The notes beneath the pieces were generated by a model, which worked only from the letters and a program-made list of their open reading frames with translations, was not told where the DNA came from and did no database searches. From NCBI RefSeq assembly GCF_014773545.1, contig NZ_SDDV01000001.1, positions 186,001-250,000 of the forward strand: a stretch of DNA of 64,000 nucleotides, in the 5' to 3' direction. Source of the stretch: Hydrogenophaga sp. Lineage in GTDB: Bacteria > Pseudomonadota > Gammaproteobacteria > Burkholderiales > Burkholderiaceae_C. The position numbers and the translations under genes are program-made. Of this stretch, positions 35,238 to 44,196 are shown piece by piece (position 1 is the stretch's first letter; every line of letters begins with the position of its first letter).

Positions 35238-35300
35238 CGCTGCAAGCACCCGTCGGGTGGCCGGGGAATTCGTCTGCGGCTACAGTGGGTGCTTGCAGCG
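35238..35300 (+). promoter_or_regulatory. Perfect 14-bp inverted repeat in the msrA leader
   Basis: CGCTGCAAGCACCC (35238-35251) is exactly repeated in inverse as GGGTGCTTGCAGCG (35287-35300). The 35-bp spacer can form an inner GCCG/CGGC pairing. The structure ends 7 bp before the AGGAG ribosome-binding site of msrA (ATG at 35320) and lies between the divergent GGDEF and msrA genes. It could be an RNA stem-loop controlling msrA, a protein-binding site or a small repeat element. Confidence 0.6.
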
Positions 35301-35319
35301 ACAAACCAGGAGCCTTGAC

Positions 35320-35859
35320 ATGAGTGAGCGACAAACTTGGGTGCTCGGCGCGGGTTGTTTTTGGTGCGCCGAGAGTGTTTTCAAGCAGGTGCGCGGCGTC
35401 ATCGATGTCGAGTCCGGCTACAGCAACGGTCAGGCTGCGCAGCCGAGCTACGAAGACGTGTGCAGCGGCCGCACCGGCTGCAACGAGGTGGTCAAGTTGG
35501 TCTATGACCCGCAGCAGGTGAGCACGCGCGAGTTGCTGGAGATTTTTTTCCTGATTCACGACCCGACCACGCCGAACCGCCAGGGCAATGACATCGGCAC
35601 CCAGTACCGCAGCGGCATCTACTTCGGCACGCCCGAGCAGCAGCAGGCGGCGCAGGCGCTGCTCGATGAGCTGGCGCGCAGCAACACATGGGGAGCGCCC
35701 ATTGTCACCGAACTGTTGGCGCTGGCCCACTACTGGCCGGCTGAGGCCTATCATCAGGATTTTTTCGAGCGCCACCCCAACCACGGCTACTGCCGGGCGG
35801 TGGTAGCACCCAAATTGGCCCAGTTTCGGCAGGTTTTTGCCCGGCTGGCGCGCAACTGA
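35320..35859 (+). CDS. msrA: Peptide-methionine (S)-S-oxide reductase MsrA
   Basis: A 179-residue repair enzyme that reduces methionine-S-sulfoxide in proteins. The active-site motif GAGCFWC (catalytic Cys13) is at the N-terminus, followed by SGYSNGQAAQPSYEDVCSG, EVVKLVYDP, LEIFFLIHDPTTPNRQGNDIGTQYRSGIY and HQDFFERHPNHGYC, all family-typical. A strong AGGAG box precedes ATG 35320; the open frame upstream to 35203 covers the inverted repeat and is not coding-like. There is no signal peptide, so it acts in the cytoplasm. It stands alone and converges on znuA. Confidence 0.97.
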   Translation: MSERQTWVLGAGCFWCAESVFKQVRGVIDVESGYSNGQAAQPSYEDVCSGRTGCNEVVKLVYDPQQVSTRELLEIFFLIHDPTTPNRQGNDIGTQYRSGIYFGTPEQQQAAQALLDELARSNTWGAPIVTELLALAHYWPAEAYHQDFFERHPNHGYCRAVVAPKLAQFRQVFARLARN

Positions 35860-35882
35860 TTCGCCTGCCCGACCTCAGCCAC

Positions 35883-36869
<987 letters not shown>

Positions 36870-37778
36870 TCAGGCGCGCAAGTGGGTAGCGGCGGGACGC
36901 TGGTGGCGCAGCAAACCGTGCGGAGCCAGCAGCATGGATGACAGGTAAGCCACGCCCAGGCACAGCACAATCAGCGGGCTGGTGGGCCAGTTGGCGTAAA
37001 ACGAAATCAACAGACCGGCCAGGCAAGCCAGCAAGGCCAGCGCGGTGGCCAGCAGCAGCAAGGGGCCCAGGCGGCGCACCCAAAAGCGCGCCGTGGCGGC
37101 CGGCAGCACCAAGATGCCGACCGCCATCAGCGTGCCCAGGGCGTGAAAGCCAGCCACCAAGTTGATCACCAGCAGGGCCAAAAAGCCGTAGTGCGCCACC
37201 GGGCTCCAGCGGCTGACGCTGCGCAAAAAGACCGGGTCCAGGCATTCGAGTACCAGCGGCCGGTACAGCAGCGCCAGTGCCAGCAGGCTCAGCGCGGCAA
37301 TGCTGCCCAGCAGGGTCAGGGCCGCGTTGTCGAGCGCCAGCACCGTGCCAAACAGCACGTGCAGCAAGTCCACGTTGTTGCCTTGCACCGAAATGATCAG
37401 CACGCCCAGCGCCAGCGAGAGCAGGTAAAAGGCCGCCAGGCTGGCGTCCTCGCGCAGCACCGTGTTGCGCGCCACCAGCCCCGAGGCCACAGCCACCAGC
37501 AAACCGGCGACAATGCCGCCCAGCGTCATCGCGCCCAGCGACAGGCCGGCCACCAGATAACCCAGCGCGGCACCCGGCAAAATGGCGTGCGACATGGCAT
37601 CACCAGTCAGGCTCATGCGGCGCAGCAGCAAAAACACGCCCACTGGCGCGGCACTGAGCGACAGCGCCACACAGCCCGCCAGCGCCCGGCGCATGAAGCC
37701 GAATTCAATGAAAGGGTCGAGCAGCAGGCCGGCAAACAACCAGTCCATCGGCGCCAGTGCGGCGCTTGTCTCGCTCAT
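36870..37778 (-). CDS. znuB: Zinc ABC transporter permease ZnuB
   Basis: A 302-residue ABC-3 family integral membrane protein with about eight hydrophobic segments. The EAA-like/ABC-3 block SLTGDAMSHAILPGAALGYLVAG is near residue 55, and ARFWVRRLGPLLLLATALALLACLAGLLISFYANWPTSPLIVL closes the domain (quoted in parts: SFYANWPTSPLIVL). ATG 37778 overlaps the znuC stop (ATGA), so translation is coupled; the longer frame to 37928 lies inside znuC and is not used. It forms the zinc channel with the ZnuC ATPase. Confidence 0.92.
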   Translation of the reverse strand: MSETSAALAPMDWLFAGLLLDPFIEFGFMRRALAGCVALSLSAAPVGVFLLLRRMSLTGDAMSHAILPGAALGYLVAGLSLGAMTLGGIVAGLLVAVASGLVARNTVLREDASLAAFYLLSLALGVLIISVQGNNVDLLHVLFGTVLALDNAALTLLGSIAALSLLALALLYRPLVLECLDPVFLRSVSRWSPVAHYGFLALLVINLVAGFHALGTLMAVGILVLPAATARFWVRRLGPLLLLATALALLACLAGLLISFYANWPTSPLIVLCLGVAYLSSMLLAPHGLLRHQRPAATHLRA

Positions 37779-38668
37779 GGCAGCGCCTCCTGCGCCTGCT
37801 GGGGCTGCAAGAGCGGCTGCGGATACGGCCGCGGGTGTGCGGGCGGTGCTGCCGGGTGTGCGGGCGCGCCCGGGCTGGCATGCGCGCTCCCGGCGGCGTG
37901 CCGATCCACGGTGGCAGCCAGATCGCACGGCGGCGCGGCGTCATCAAACGGCTCTTGCATACGCTGCGCACGCGCCCAATTGTCCGGCGTCAGCACGCTG
38001 CTGGTGGGCCCCCAGGCCACCAGTTCGCGCGCCAGCAGCAGCGTGAGCGGAAAATGGGCGCGCACCTGCGCCAGATCGTGCAGCACCGCCAGCACCGTCT
38101 TGCCTTGCTGGTGCCAGCGGTGCAGCAGCTCCAGCAGGTCGGCCGTGGTGCGGTTGTCCACCGAGGCAAAGGGTTCGTCGAGCAAGACCACCGGCGCGTC
38201 TTGCAGGATCAGGCGCGCAAACAGCGCGCGTTGCAGTTGACCGCCCGAGAGCGTCTCCAGGCTGCGGTTTTCGAACCCGGTCAGCCCAACCGCCGCCAGC
38301 GCGGCGTCGCATTGCTCGTGCTGGCGCGTGCGCCAGCGCCCGAATGCACCCAACTCGTGCCACAAACCCATCGCCACCATGGCGCGCACGGTGATGGGAA
38401 AGCTGCGGTCGAGCTCGCTGTGCTGCGGCAGCCAGGCAACGCGCTGTGGCGCCAGCCCCAGCAAGCGGCCGCTGATGGGGCGCAAGTGACCCGCCAGCGC
38501 CTTGATCAGGGTTGACTTGCCGGCCCCGTTCGGCCCCACCAGAGCGGCCAGCGAACCTGGGGCGATGCGCAGGTTCAGGTGGTGCACCGCCGGGTGGCGT
38601 TCGTAGCCCAGCGTGAGGTTGTGCAATTCGATGGGTGCGGCCGAGCTGGCAGCGGTCGCGTAAGACAT
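37775..38668 (-). CDS. znuC: Zinc ABC transporter ATP-binding protein ZnuC
   Basis: A 297-residue ABC ATPase. Walker A is GPNGAGKST at about residues 45-53, the Q-loop lies in VAWLPQHSELD, the signature is LSGGQLQRALFARLIL and Walker B is VVLLDEPFASVD, followed by the H-loop in AVLHDLAQ. The last ~45 residues are a Pro/Ala/His-rich tail (AHPAAPPAHPRPYPQPLL) not needed for the fold; it could bind metal or be non-functional. It is the first gene of znuCBA and is divergent from the Fur-family regulator; a palindrome overlaps its promoter. Confidence 0.93.
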   Translation of the reverse strand: MSYATAASSAAPIELHNLTLGYERHPAVHHLNLRIAPGSLAALVGPNGAGKSTLIKALAGHLRPISGRLLGLAPQRVAWLPQHSELDRSFPITVRAMVAMGLWHELGAFGRWRTRQHEQCDAALAAVGLTGFENRSLETLSGGQLQRALFARLILQDAPVVLLDEPFASVDNRTTADLLELLHRWHQQGKTVLAVLHDLAQVRAHFPLTLLLARELVAWGPTSSVLTPDNWARAQRMQEPFDDAAPPCDLAATVDRHAAGSAHASPGAPAHPAAPPAHPRPYPQPLLQPQQAQEALP

Positions 38669-38685
38669 GGGGCTGGATTGCAGTT

Positions 38686-38720
38686 AAGATAGGCTGTGGA
38701 TAACGCAACTCAATTGCATT
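38686..38720 (-). promoter_or_regulatory. znuC promoter overlapped by a candidate Zur operator
   Basis: On the minus strand TTGAGT (38713-38708), a 16-bp spacer and TATCTT (38691-38686) form a sigma-70-like promoter for znuC. An imperfect palindrome AACGCAACTCAATTGCATT (38702-38720, 14 of 19 positions symmetric) covers its -35 box and abuts the start of the divergent zur-like gene. A second ATAACGCAA lies 31 bp away (38731-38739). The arrangement fits zinc-dependent repression by the neighbouring regulator. Confidence 0.55.
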
Positions 38721-38721
38721 A

Positions 38722-39297
38722 ATGGCGACTATAACGCAAACAGACGGAAGCAACGCGTCGGCGTCGCCGCTGCGGCGCGCGGCCAAAGAACCGCTGAACG
38801 TCCCCGCCGAGTTGCAAGCTCGACTGGATCGGTCGGGTCTGCGCCGCACGCTGGCCACGCGCGCGGTGCTGGACTTGTTTCTGTCCCATCCCCACGGCAT
38901 GTTCAGCCATGCTCAGGCGCAGACCGCGCTGGCAGCGCGCGGCTTGGCCGTCAACCGCGTTACGCTTTACCGTTTGCTGGATCGGCTGGCGTCCTGCGGC
39001 GTCTTGCAGCGCCACCCGGACGCCGCCGCGCGCAGTTGGCGTTTTGGTTTGGCCGAACCAGTTCCTGATGCGGCAGCAGCCGACGTGGTGCCGCGCTTCG
39101 AGTGTGACGCCTGCCACCGTCAGTGGCACCTCAGCGCGGCCAACGCGCCCACACACGCCGTGGCCGGCGAATTGCTGCGCACGCTGGCCGGTCTGGGTCA
39201 TCAGGGGCAACGCGTCGATCTGTCGATTCACGGCACCTGCGCCGCTTGCGTGCTTCCCTCGCCCTTGCCATCTCCCGCAGGCGGGAGAGCGGGATAG
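38722..39297 (+). CDS. zur: Fur-family regulator, probably Zur
   Basis: A 191-residue Fur-superfamily repressor. The winged-helix region covers LRRTLATRAVLDLFLSHPHGMFSHAQAQTAL and NRVTLYRLLDRLASCGVLQRH, with the DNA-recognition helix at VNRVTLYRLLDRL. Two CxxC pairs of the structural zinc site occur: CDACH near residue 132 and CAAC near the end of the domain. Divergence from znuCBA makes zinc the likely co-repressor. ATG 38722 has no ribosome-binding site, so the mRNA may be leaderless, or translation may start later. The last residues (PSPLPSPAGGRAG) are coded by a TCTCCCGC/GCGGGAGA hairpin (39271-39288) that looks like a repeat captured by the 3' end. Confidence 0.87.
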   Translation: MATITQTDGSNASASPLRRAAKEPLNVPAELQARLDRSGLRRTLATRAVLDLFLSHPHGMFSHAQAQTALAARGLAVNRVTLYRLLDRLASCGVLQRHPDAAARSWRFGLAEPVPDAAAADVVPRFECDACHRQWHLSAANAPTHAVAGELLRTLAGLGHQGQRVDLSIHGTCAACVLPSPLPSPAGGRAG

Positions 39298-39756
39298 TCA
39301 GAAGCTGCGTTCCTGCTCGATCTGGTACTCGAAATAGCGCTGCACGCCAAACGCCAGGCTGCCCATGAAGGCAATGCTGCCCAGCATCAGAGCGGCCAGC
39401 AGCGCGCCGACCGTCAACCAGCGGGTGGCGCCGGCGCTGCTGTCGGCCGGCGCCTCGGGATTGAACTTCCGGTTCCATGGTTCGCGTTCGGTCAGGGCAT
39501 AAACCACCGCCGCCAGGCAACTGGCGCTCAGCGTCAGGCCCAGCAGCGGAATCAGCAGCCAAGACAGCGGGTCGTCCTGTCCGTGAGTCAGCGCCCGCTC
39601 TACCCCCCACCAGCCCAGCGCCGTCGGAATCGGGTGCAGCCAGCCGATCCAGTCGCCCAGGCCGCGCAGGTAAAAGCGGTGCAGACCGAACGAGCCGACC
39701 AGCAGCGCCAGCCAGACCACCAGCGTCTTGTTTTTGACCCGCAACCTGTTCGTCAT
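39298..39756 (-). CDS. TM2-domain membrane protein
   Basis: A 152-residue small integral membrane protein. Residues 9-60 form a TM2 domain (KTLVVWLALLVGSFGLHRFYLRG, then a Trp-rich turn), two hydrophobic helices joined by a short DRF-like loop. Further hydrophobic segments lie at about 62-88 and 112-138, and a C-terminal segment ends in RYFEYQIEQERSF. The function of this family is unknown. It converges on the zur-like gene with no gap. Confidence 0.8.
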   Translation of the reverse strand: MTNRLRVKNKTLVVWLALLVGSFGLHRFYLRGLGDWIGWLHPIPTALGWWGVERALTHGQDDPLSWLLIPLLGLTLSASCLAAVVYALTEREPWNRKFNPEAPADSSAGATRWLTVGALLAALMLGSIAFMGSLAFGVQRYFEYQIEQERSF

Positions 39757-40096
39757 GGCGCGTTTGCGCTCGCTGCCCAGGCCGGTGAGCGGCGCAGGCC
39801 AATCGAGCCGACCTTGATCGAAGCACCCAGCACCGCCGTTCGCGGCAAAAACCAGATGCCGCAGGCAAAAAGGGCGCTGGGGGCAGGCCAGTCGGTGCTG
39901 CGGATGGGGTGGGTCAAGAGCATGGGGTGGCTTGTTGCAGGGCTATAATCAGCGGTTTTGCAGCGTTTGGCTGGCCAGGTGGTCAGCCGTGTCTCAAGCG
40001 CCGCAATGAAGCGGGTTGACGCATCGGGTGGTCTGCATCCAGATGAAAACCCAGTGGGCCCCAGATCAGGCCAGCCCAGAACAGCAAGGATATATC
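39757..40096 (+). promoter_or_regulatory. Leader region of the rpsP operon with a TATAAT promoter
   Basis: A 340-bp stretch without a supported gene. A perfect TATAAT lies at 39944-39949, with no good -35 at the usual distance. Transcription from it would give a leader of about 140 nt before rpsP. Ribosomal-protein operons often carry regulatory leaders, but I see no named motif here. Confidence 0.45.
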
Positions 40097-40357
40097 ATGG
40101 TCGTCATTCGACTCTCTCGTGGTGGTGCAAAATCGCGTCCGTTTTACAACATCGTGGTGGCCGACAAGCGCAACCGCCGCGACGGTCGCTTCATCGAGCG
40201 CATCGGTTTTTACAACCCGCTGGCCCGGGGCGGCGAAGAGACGCTGCGCATCGCCACCGACCGCCTGAACTACTGGAGCGGCGTCGGGGCCACGCCGTCC
40301 GAAACGGTGGCGCGTCTGGTCAAGCAAAACCAGGCCAGCGCCCCGGCCACCGCCTGA
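40097..40357 (+). CDS. rpsP: 30S ribosomal protein S16
   Basis: An 86-residue ribosomal protein of the small subunit. The N-terminus [20 protein letters not shown] and the block [16 protein letters not shown] are diagnostic. ATG 40097 has AAGGA at 8 nt; the frame opens earlier, at 40016, but that part is leader. It is first in the conserved rpsP-rimM-trmD-rplS operon. The C-terminal QASAPATA tail is of the usual variable kind. Confidence 0.98.
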   Translation: MVVIRLSRGGAKSRPFYNIVVADKRNRRDGRFIERIGFYNPLARGGEETLRIATDRLNYWSGVGATPSETVARLVKQNQASAPATA

Positions 40358-40379
40358 GCCACCCGCACCGGCACCCCGG

Positions 40380-40973
40380 ATGACAAGCCCTGGCCTCTTC
40401 ACGCCGGCGCCGCTGCCGGCCGATGCGGTCGAACTGGGTCGCATCCAAGAGGCTTGGGGCGTCAAGGGTTGGTTGCGCATTTTGCCGCACAGCGCCCAAA
40501 CCCAGGCGCTGCTGGCGGCCAAGCAATGGCATCTGCAGCCGCCCGAAGCCCGCTATCGGGGCGGTTTTTGCGCCTTCAGCGGATCGGTTCAGGTGGCCGT
40601 GATAGAAGTCAAGACCCATGCCGACGCTCTGGTGGCGTGCCTGGAAGGTGTGGCTGATCGCAGCGCCGCCGAGGCGCTCAAAGGGGCGCGCATCTTCCTG
40701 TCGCGCAGCGCCTTTCCCACCACGCCTGAGGGCGAGTATTACTGGGTAGACTTGATCGGGCTCGAGGTCGTCAACCGTCAGGGCGTGCACCTGGGCGTGG
40801 TGCGCGATTTGCTGCCCACCGGACCCCATGCGGTGCTGGTGCTCGAATACACCGACACCAGCGGTGCAGCCGGGAAAAGCGCCGAGCGCCTGATTCCTTT
40901 TGTGTCGGCCTACGTCGATCGGGTCGATCAGCCAGAGCGCTGCATCACGGTCGATTGGCAGCCCGACTATTGA
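40380..40973 (+). CDS. rimM: Ribosome maturation factor RimM
   Basis: A 197-residue 16S rRNA processing factor that binds S19 during 30S assembly. The N-terminal RimM domain begins VELGRIQEAWGVKGWLRILPHS, and the C-terminal PRC-barrel contains EYYWVDLIGLEVVNRQGVHLG and LLPTGPHAVLVLEY. It lies 22 bp after rpsP and 54 bp before trmD. The ribosome-binding site is weak, consistent with translation inside an operon. Confidence 0.97.
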   Translation: MTSPGLFTPAPLPADAVELGRIQEAWGVKGWLRILPHSAQTQALLAAKQWHLQPPEARYRGGFCAFSGSVQVAVIEVKTHADALVACLEGVADRSAAEALKGARIFLSRSAFPTTPEGEYYWVDLIGLEVVNRQGVHLGVVRDLLPTGPHAVLVLEYTDTSGAAGKSAERLIPFVSAYVDRVDQPERCITVDWQPDY

Positions 40974-41027
40974 ACCTGCGCGGGCTGCTGCTGCGGCAGA
41001 CCCTGGCCCATGAACGCAACATGCGCC

Positions 41028-41804
41028 ATGCGTTTTGACGTCATCACCCTGTTTCCCGAATGGTTTGCCCCGTTTTTCAGCAGCGGCGTCAACCGGCGCG
41101 CATTCGAGACGGGGCAGATGGAGCTGCGCCTGTGGAACCCGCGCGCGTACGCCCAGGGCAACTACCGCCGCGTCGACGACCGCCCCTTTGGTGGTGGCCC
41201 TGGCATGGTCATGCTGGCCGAGCCGCTTTGGCAATGTCTGCAAGCAGTGCGTGCCGACCGCGCCGACCCACCTGCGGCCCTGGCGCCGGTGGTCTTGTTC
41301 TCGCCGCTGGGCCAGCGGCTCGACCATGGCAGCGTGGCGCGGTGGGCGCACAGCGCCGGCGCGGTGCTGGTGTGTGGGCGTTACGAAGGCGTAGATCAGC
41401 GCTTCATCGACGCCTGCGTCGATGAACAAATCAGCCTGGGCGACTTTGTTCTCTCGGGCGGTGAAATTGCCGCGCTGGCGCTGCTCGACGCCGTGGCCCG
41501 CTTGCAGCCCGGCGTGCTGGGCGACGCCGAAAGCCACCGGCAAGACAGCTTCAACCCAGCGCAAAGCGGCTTGCTCGACTGCCCGCACCATACCCGGCCC
41601 GAAGTCTGGAACAGCCCCGACGGGCCGCTGGCGGTGCCCGAGGTGCTGCTGTGCGGCAACCACGAACGCATCGCCCGCTACCGGCGTGAGCAAAGCCTGA
41701 TGCAGACGGCACGCTGGCGACCCGATCTGCTGACGCAGGCGCGTCGCAGCGCTGGGCTCACGCCAGTCGACGAAGCATTCTTGCGCGCTTCTGGCTTGCT
41801 ATAA
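41028..41804 (+). CDS. trmD: tRNA (guanine-N1)-methyltransferase TrmD
   Basis: A SPOUT-family enzyme that methylates G37 of tRNAs next to the anticodon; 258 residues from ATG 41028 (MRFDVITLFPEWF, the family start). An ATG six codons upstream (41010) is the alternative; neither has a clear ribosome-binding site. The motifs DDRPFGGGPGMVMLAEPL, VLVCGRYEGVDQRFID and LGDFVLSGGEIAALAL form the SAM-binding trefoil knot, and RPEVWNSPDGPLAVPEVLLCGNH is also typical. It is the third gene of the rpsP operon. Confidence 0.97.
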   Translation: MRFDVITLFPEWFAPFFSSGVNRRAFETGQMELRLWNPRAYAQGNYRRVDDRPFGGGPGMVMLAEPLWQCLQAVRADRADPPAALAPVVLFSPLGQRLDHGSVARWAHSAGAVLVCGRYEGVDQRFIDACVDEQISLGDFVLSGGEIAALALLDAVARLQPGVLGDAESHRQDSFNPAQSGLLDCPHHTRPEVWNSPDGPLAVPEVLLCGNHERIARYRREQSLMQTARWRPDLLTQARRSAGLTPVDEAFLRASGLL

Positions 41805-41805
41805 T
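41800..41805 (+). promoter_or_regulatory. TATAAT box overlapping the trmD stop, possible rplS promoter
   Basis: A perfect TATAAT covers the trmD stop codon (TAA at 41802-41804), with a poor -35 (TTCTTG at 41778-41783, 16-bp spacer). It would give rplS its own transcript with a leader of about 135 nt in the 142-bp gap. The flanking bases resemble the rpsP TATAAT box at 39944. Confidence 0.35.
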
Positions 41806-41946
41806 CAAAAGCTTTTCGATCCTCTGACCGGCCGCCACGACCGGGCCAGCCCGCAGCCTGCACACCCAATCTGTGCCGCCTGTGCCAAGCCCCTGCCGGA
41901 TTCGTGGCCTTTAGTGCAGCGCGGGCATGAACGCATTTAGGTAAAC

Positions 41947-42303
41947 ATGAACCTCATCCAGACCCTGGAGCAAGAAGAAATTGCTCGTTTGAACAAAGAA
42001 ATCCCGCCCTTTGCGCCGGGTGACACCGTAATCGTCAGCGTCAACGTGATCGAAGGCGCACGCAAGCGCGTGCAAGCCTACGAAGGCGTGGTGGTGGCGC
42101 GTCGCAACCGTGGCCTGAACTCAGGCTTCATTGTGCGAAAAATTTCCAACGGAGAAGGCGTAGAGCGCACCTTCCCGCTCTACAGCCCGCTGATCGCCAA
42201 GATCGAAGTCAAGCGCCGGGGCGCCGTGCGCCGTGCCAAGCTGTACTACTTGCGTGAACGCAGCGGCAAGTCGGCCCGCATCCGGGAAAAACTCGGCGCC
42301 TGA
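41947..42303 (+). CDS. rplS: 50S ribosomal protein L19
   Basis: A 118-residue large-subunit protein located at the 30S-50S interface. The sequence [58 protein letters not shown] (cited in parts) and [17 protein letters not shown] are unmistakable, as is the C-terminal [15 protein letters not shown]. It ends the operon and is followed within 32 bp by a strong intrinsic terminator. Confidence 0.98.
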   Translation: MNLIQTLEQEEIARLNKEIPPFAPGDTVIVSVNVIEGARKRVQAYEGVVVARRNRGLNSGFIVRKISNGEGVERTFPLYSPLIAKIEVKRRGAVRRAKLYYLRERSGKSARIREKLGA

Positions 42304-42334
42304 TGCCTGACGCCTGCTGGCGTGGCGCAAGCAG

Positions 42335-42370
42335 CCGCGTTGCTCCTGCAGGGGCGGCGCGGTTTTTTTT
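42335..42370 (+). terminator. Intrinsic terminator of the rpsP-rimM-trmD-rplS operon
   Basis: A 12-bp stem (42335-42346 with 42351-42362; ten Watson-Crick or near pairs plus U-G wobbles), a TGCA tetraloop and eight T at 42363-42370. This is a textbook rho-independent terminator, 32 bp after rplS. Confidence 0.93.
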
Positions 42371-42455
42371 GCGTCCGGCACGGGCGCAATCCTATTCCAG
42401 TCTTGATGGCTTTCGGGTTCAACCGCAGCCTCTATGCCAACGCAGCGGTCGGTAG

Positions 42456-43394
42456 TTATGCCGCCGCCGGCCAGTCCAATTGGCGCTGGCTGACGAAGCG
42501 ACGCGCCTGTCCGCTGATCGGGTCGGTAAAGGCGATTTGCTGCGCCAGCAGGCGCAGCGGCTGGGAAAAATCTTCCGTCTCGTCGGGCCCGCGCAGCACG
42601 CGCGGGTAAAACTGGTCGCCCACGATAGGCAGACCCAGCGCGTTCATGTGCACGCGCAGTTGGTGGCGCTTGCCGGTGCGCGGTTCGAGCCGGTAGCTCG
42701 CCCAAGCGCTGCGCTGCTCCAGCAGGCTGATGCGGGTTTCGCTGTTGTATTCGCCCTCGACTTCTATCATGCGGAAAAATGAGCCCGTGTCTTGCACCAG
42801 ACGGCTGCGCCGCAGCAGGGGTTGCTGCAGCTCGGCCGCGTAGGCCGCCAGCGCCAGGTAGTCCTTGTCCACCGCGCGCTGGCGAAACAGCGCCTGGTAG
42901 GCGGCGCGGTCTTGCGGGCGCACGCAAAACAGCACCAGTCCGGCGGTTTCTCGGTCGATGCGGTGGATCGGGCTGAGCGACTCTATGCCCAGTCGGCGCT
43001 TGAGCCGCACCAGCAGACTTTGCTGCAGGTAGCGCCCGCCGGGCGTGACCGGCAGAAAGTGCGGCTTGTCGACCACCACCAGGCGCTCGTCCTGGTGCAG
43101 CAGCAGCTCTTCAAACGGCAGCGCCGGCTCGGCGTCGAGTTGGCGGTAGTAATAGACCCGCGTGTTTGGCCGGTACGGCGCCAGCGGCGCCAGCGCCTGC
43201 CCGTCCTGATCCAGCACGTCGCCTTGCGCCAGCCGCCGCAACCACGTGGCGCGGTCCACCTTGGGCAGGCGTTGCACCAGAAAATCCAGCAAGCTGGCCC
43301 AGACTGGCGGAACGGGTTGTGGCGGCAGCGCCACGCAACTGGGCGACACACCGGCACGCGCGCCGATCTGTGCAGGGCGGGGCGCTCGTGCCAT
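42456..43394 (-). CDS. RluA-family pseudouridine synthase
   Basis: A 312-residue enzyme that converts uridine to pseudouridine in rRNA or tRNA. The catalytic motif HRIDRETAG (Asp in HRID) is near residue 145, preceded by LVVVDKPHFLPVTPGG and followed by YLALAAYAAEL, TGKRHQLRVHMNALGLPIVGDQFYP. There is an N-terminal S4-like segment (LDFLVQRLPKVDRATWLRRLAQGDV). It resembles the group that modifies 23S U746/tRNA U32 (RluA), but the target cannot be fixed. It converges on rplS and its terminator. Confidence 0.9.
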   Translation of the reverse strand: MARAPRPAQIGARAGVSPSCVALPPQPVPPVWASLLDFLVQRLPKVDRATWLRRLAQGDVLDQDGQALAPLAPYRPNTRVYYYRQLDAEPALPFEELLLHQDERLVVVDKPHFLPVTPGGRYLQQSLLVRLKRRLGIESLSPIHRIDRETAGLVLFCVRPQDRAAYQALFRQRAVDKDYLALAAYAAELQQPLLRRSRLVQDTGSFFRMIEVEGEYNSETRISLLEQRSAWASYRLEPRTGKRHQLRVHMNALGLPIVGDQFYPRVLRGPDETEDFSQPLRLLAQQIAFTDPISGQARRFVSQRQLDWPAAA

Positions 43395-43418
43395 GGCTGG
43401 CGGGGGCTGCTCAGCCTC

Positions 43419-44168
43419 TCAGTGGCGCCGAAACACCAAGTCCCAGACGCCGTGGCCGAGTTTGAGTCCGCGGTTCTCAAACTTGGTCAAGGGCCGGTAG
43501 GCCGGTTTGGGCACATAGCCGTCGCCAGCGGGCGCGGCCGTGTTGTACAGCAGCTCTTGGGCCTGCAGCACGTCGAGCATGTGCTGCGCATAAGGCTGCC
43601 AGTCGGTCGCCAGGTGCAGGTAGCCGCCAGGTTTGAGGCGCGCGGCCAGCCGCTTGACCCAGGGCGCTTGAATCAGGCGGCGCTTGTGGTGTTTGGTTTT
43701 GTGCCAGGGGTCGGGGAAGAAAATATGCACACCGTCCAGGCTGCGGTCGTCCAGCATGTGTTCGAGCACCTCGACCGCGTCGTGCCGCAGGATGCGAATG
43801 TTCTCCAGCCCCTGTTCGCCCGCCAGTTTGAGCAGCGCGCCGACGCCGGGTTCGTGCACCTCGCAGCACAGAAAATTGTCTTGCGGGCGTTGGGCGGCAA
43901 TGTGCGCGGTGGCCGCACCCATGCCAAAACCAATCTCCAGCACCAGCGGTGCGCTGCGACCAAACGCCGCCGTGGCGTCAAAACCACCGGGTGCGTAGTC
44001 GAGCAAAAAGCGCGCGCCGTAGGCCAAGTAGGCGCGCGCCTGCGCCTGCGTGGTGCGCCCGGCGCGCAGCACGTAAGACTTGACCAGCCGCCGGTGCGGC
44101 AGTTGCGCCACAACGGCTGGGGCGCACGGGTCGTTGGCAGGGCAGGGGGCTGGGGTGTGCGGGGTCAT
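43419..44168 (-). CDS. trmB: tRNA (guanine-N7)-methyltransferase TrmB
   Basis: A 249-residue SAM-dependent enzyme that makes m7G46 in tRNA. The SAM motif is [18 protein letters not shown], followed by [35 protein letters not shown] (the catalytic/tRNA-binding PDPWxKxxHxKRR block), [13 protein letters not shown] and the closing [23 protein letters not shown] 44168 is preferred; a much longer frame (to 44909) runs antisense-like into gluQRS. The N-terminal ~25 residues ([15 protein letters not shown]) are an unconserved extension. Confidence 0.95.
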   Translation of the reverse strand: MTPHTPAPCPANDPCAPAVVAQLPHRRLVKSYVLRAGRTTQAQARAYLAYGARFLLDYAPGGFDATAAFGRSAPLVLEIGFGMGAATAHIAAQRPQDNFLCCEVHEPGVGALLKLAGEQGLENIRILRHDAVEVLEHMLDDRSLDGVHIFFPDPWHKTKHHKRRLIQAPWVKRLAARLKPGGYLHLATDWQPYAQHMLDVLQAQELLYNTAAPAGDGYVPKPAYRPLTKFENRGLKLGHGVWDLVFRRH

Positions 44169-44196
44169 GGCAGGGTGGCAGACGAGGTGCTGGATT

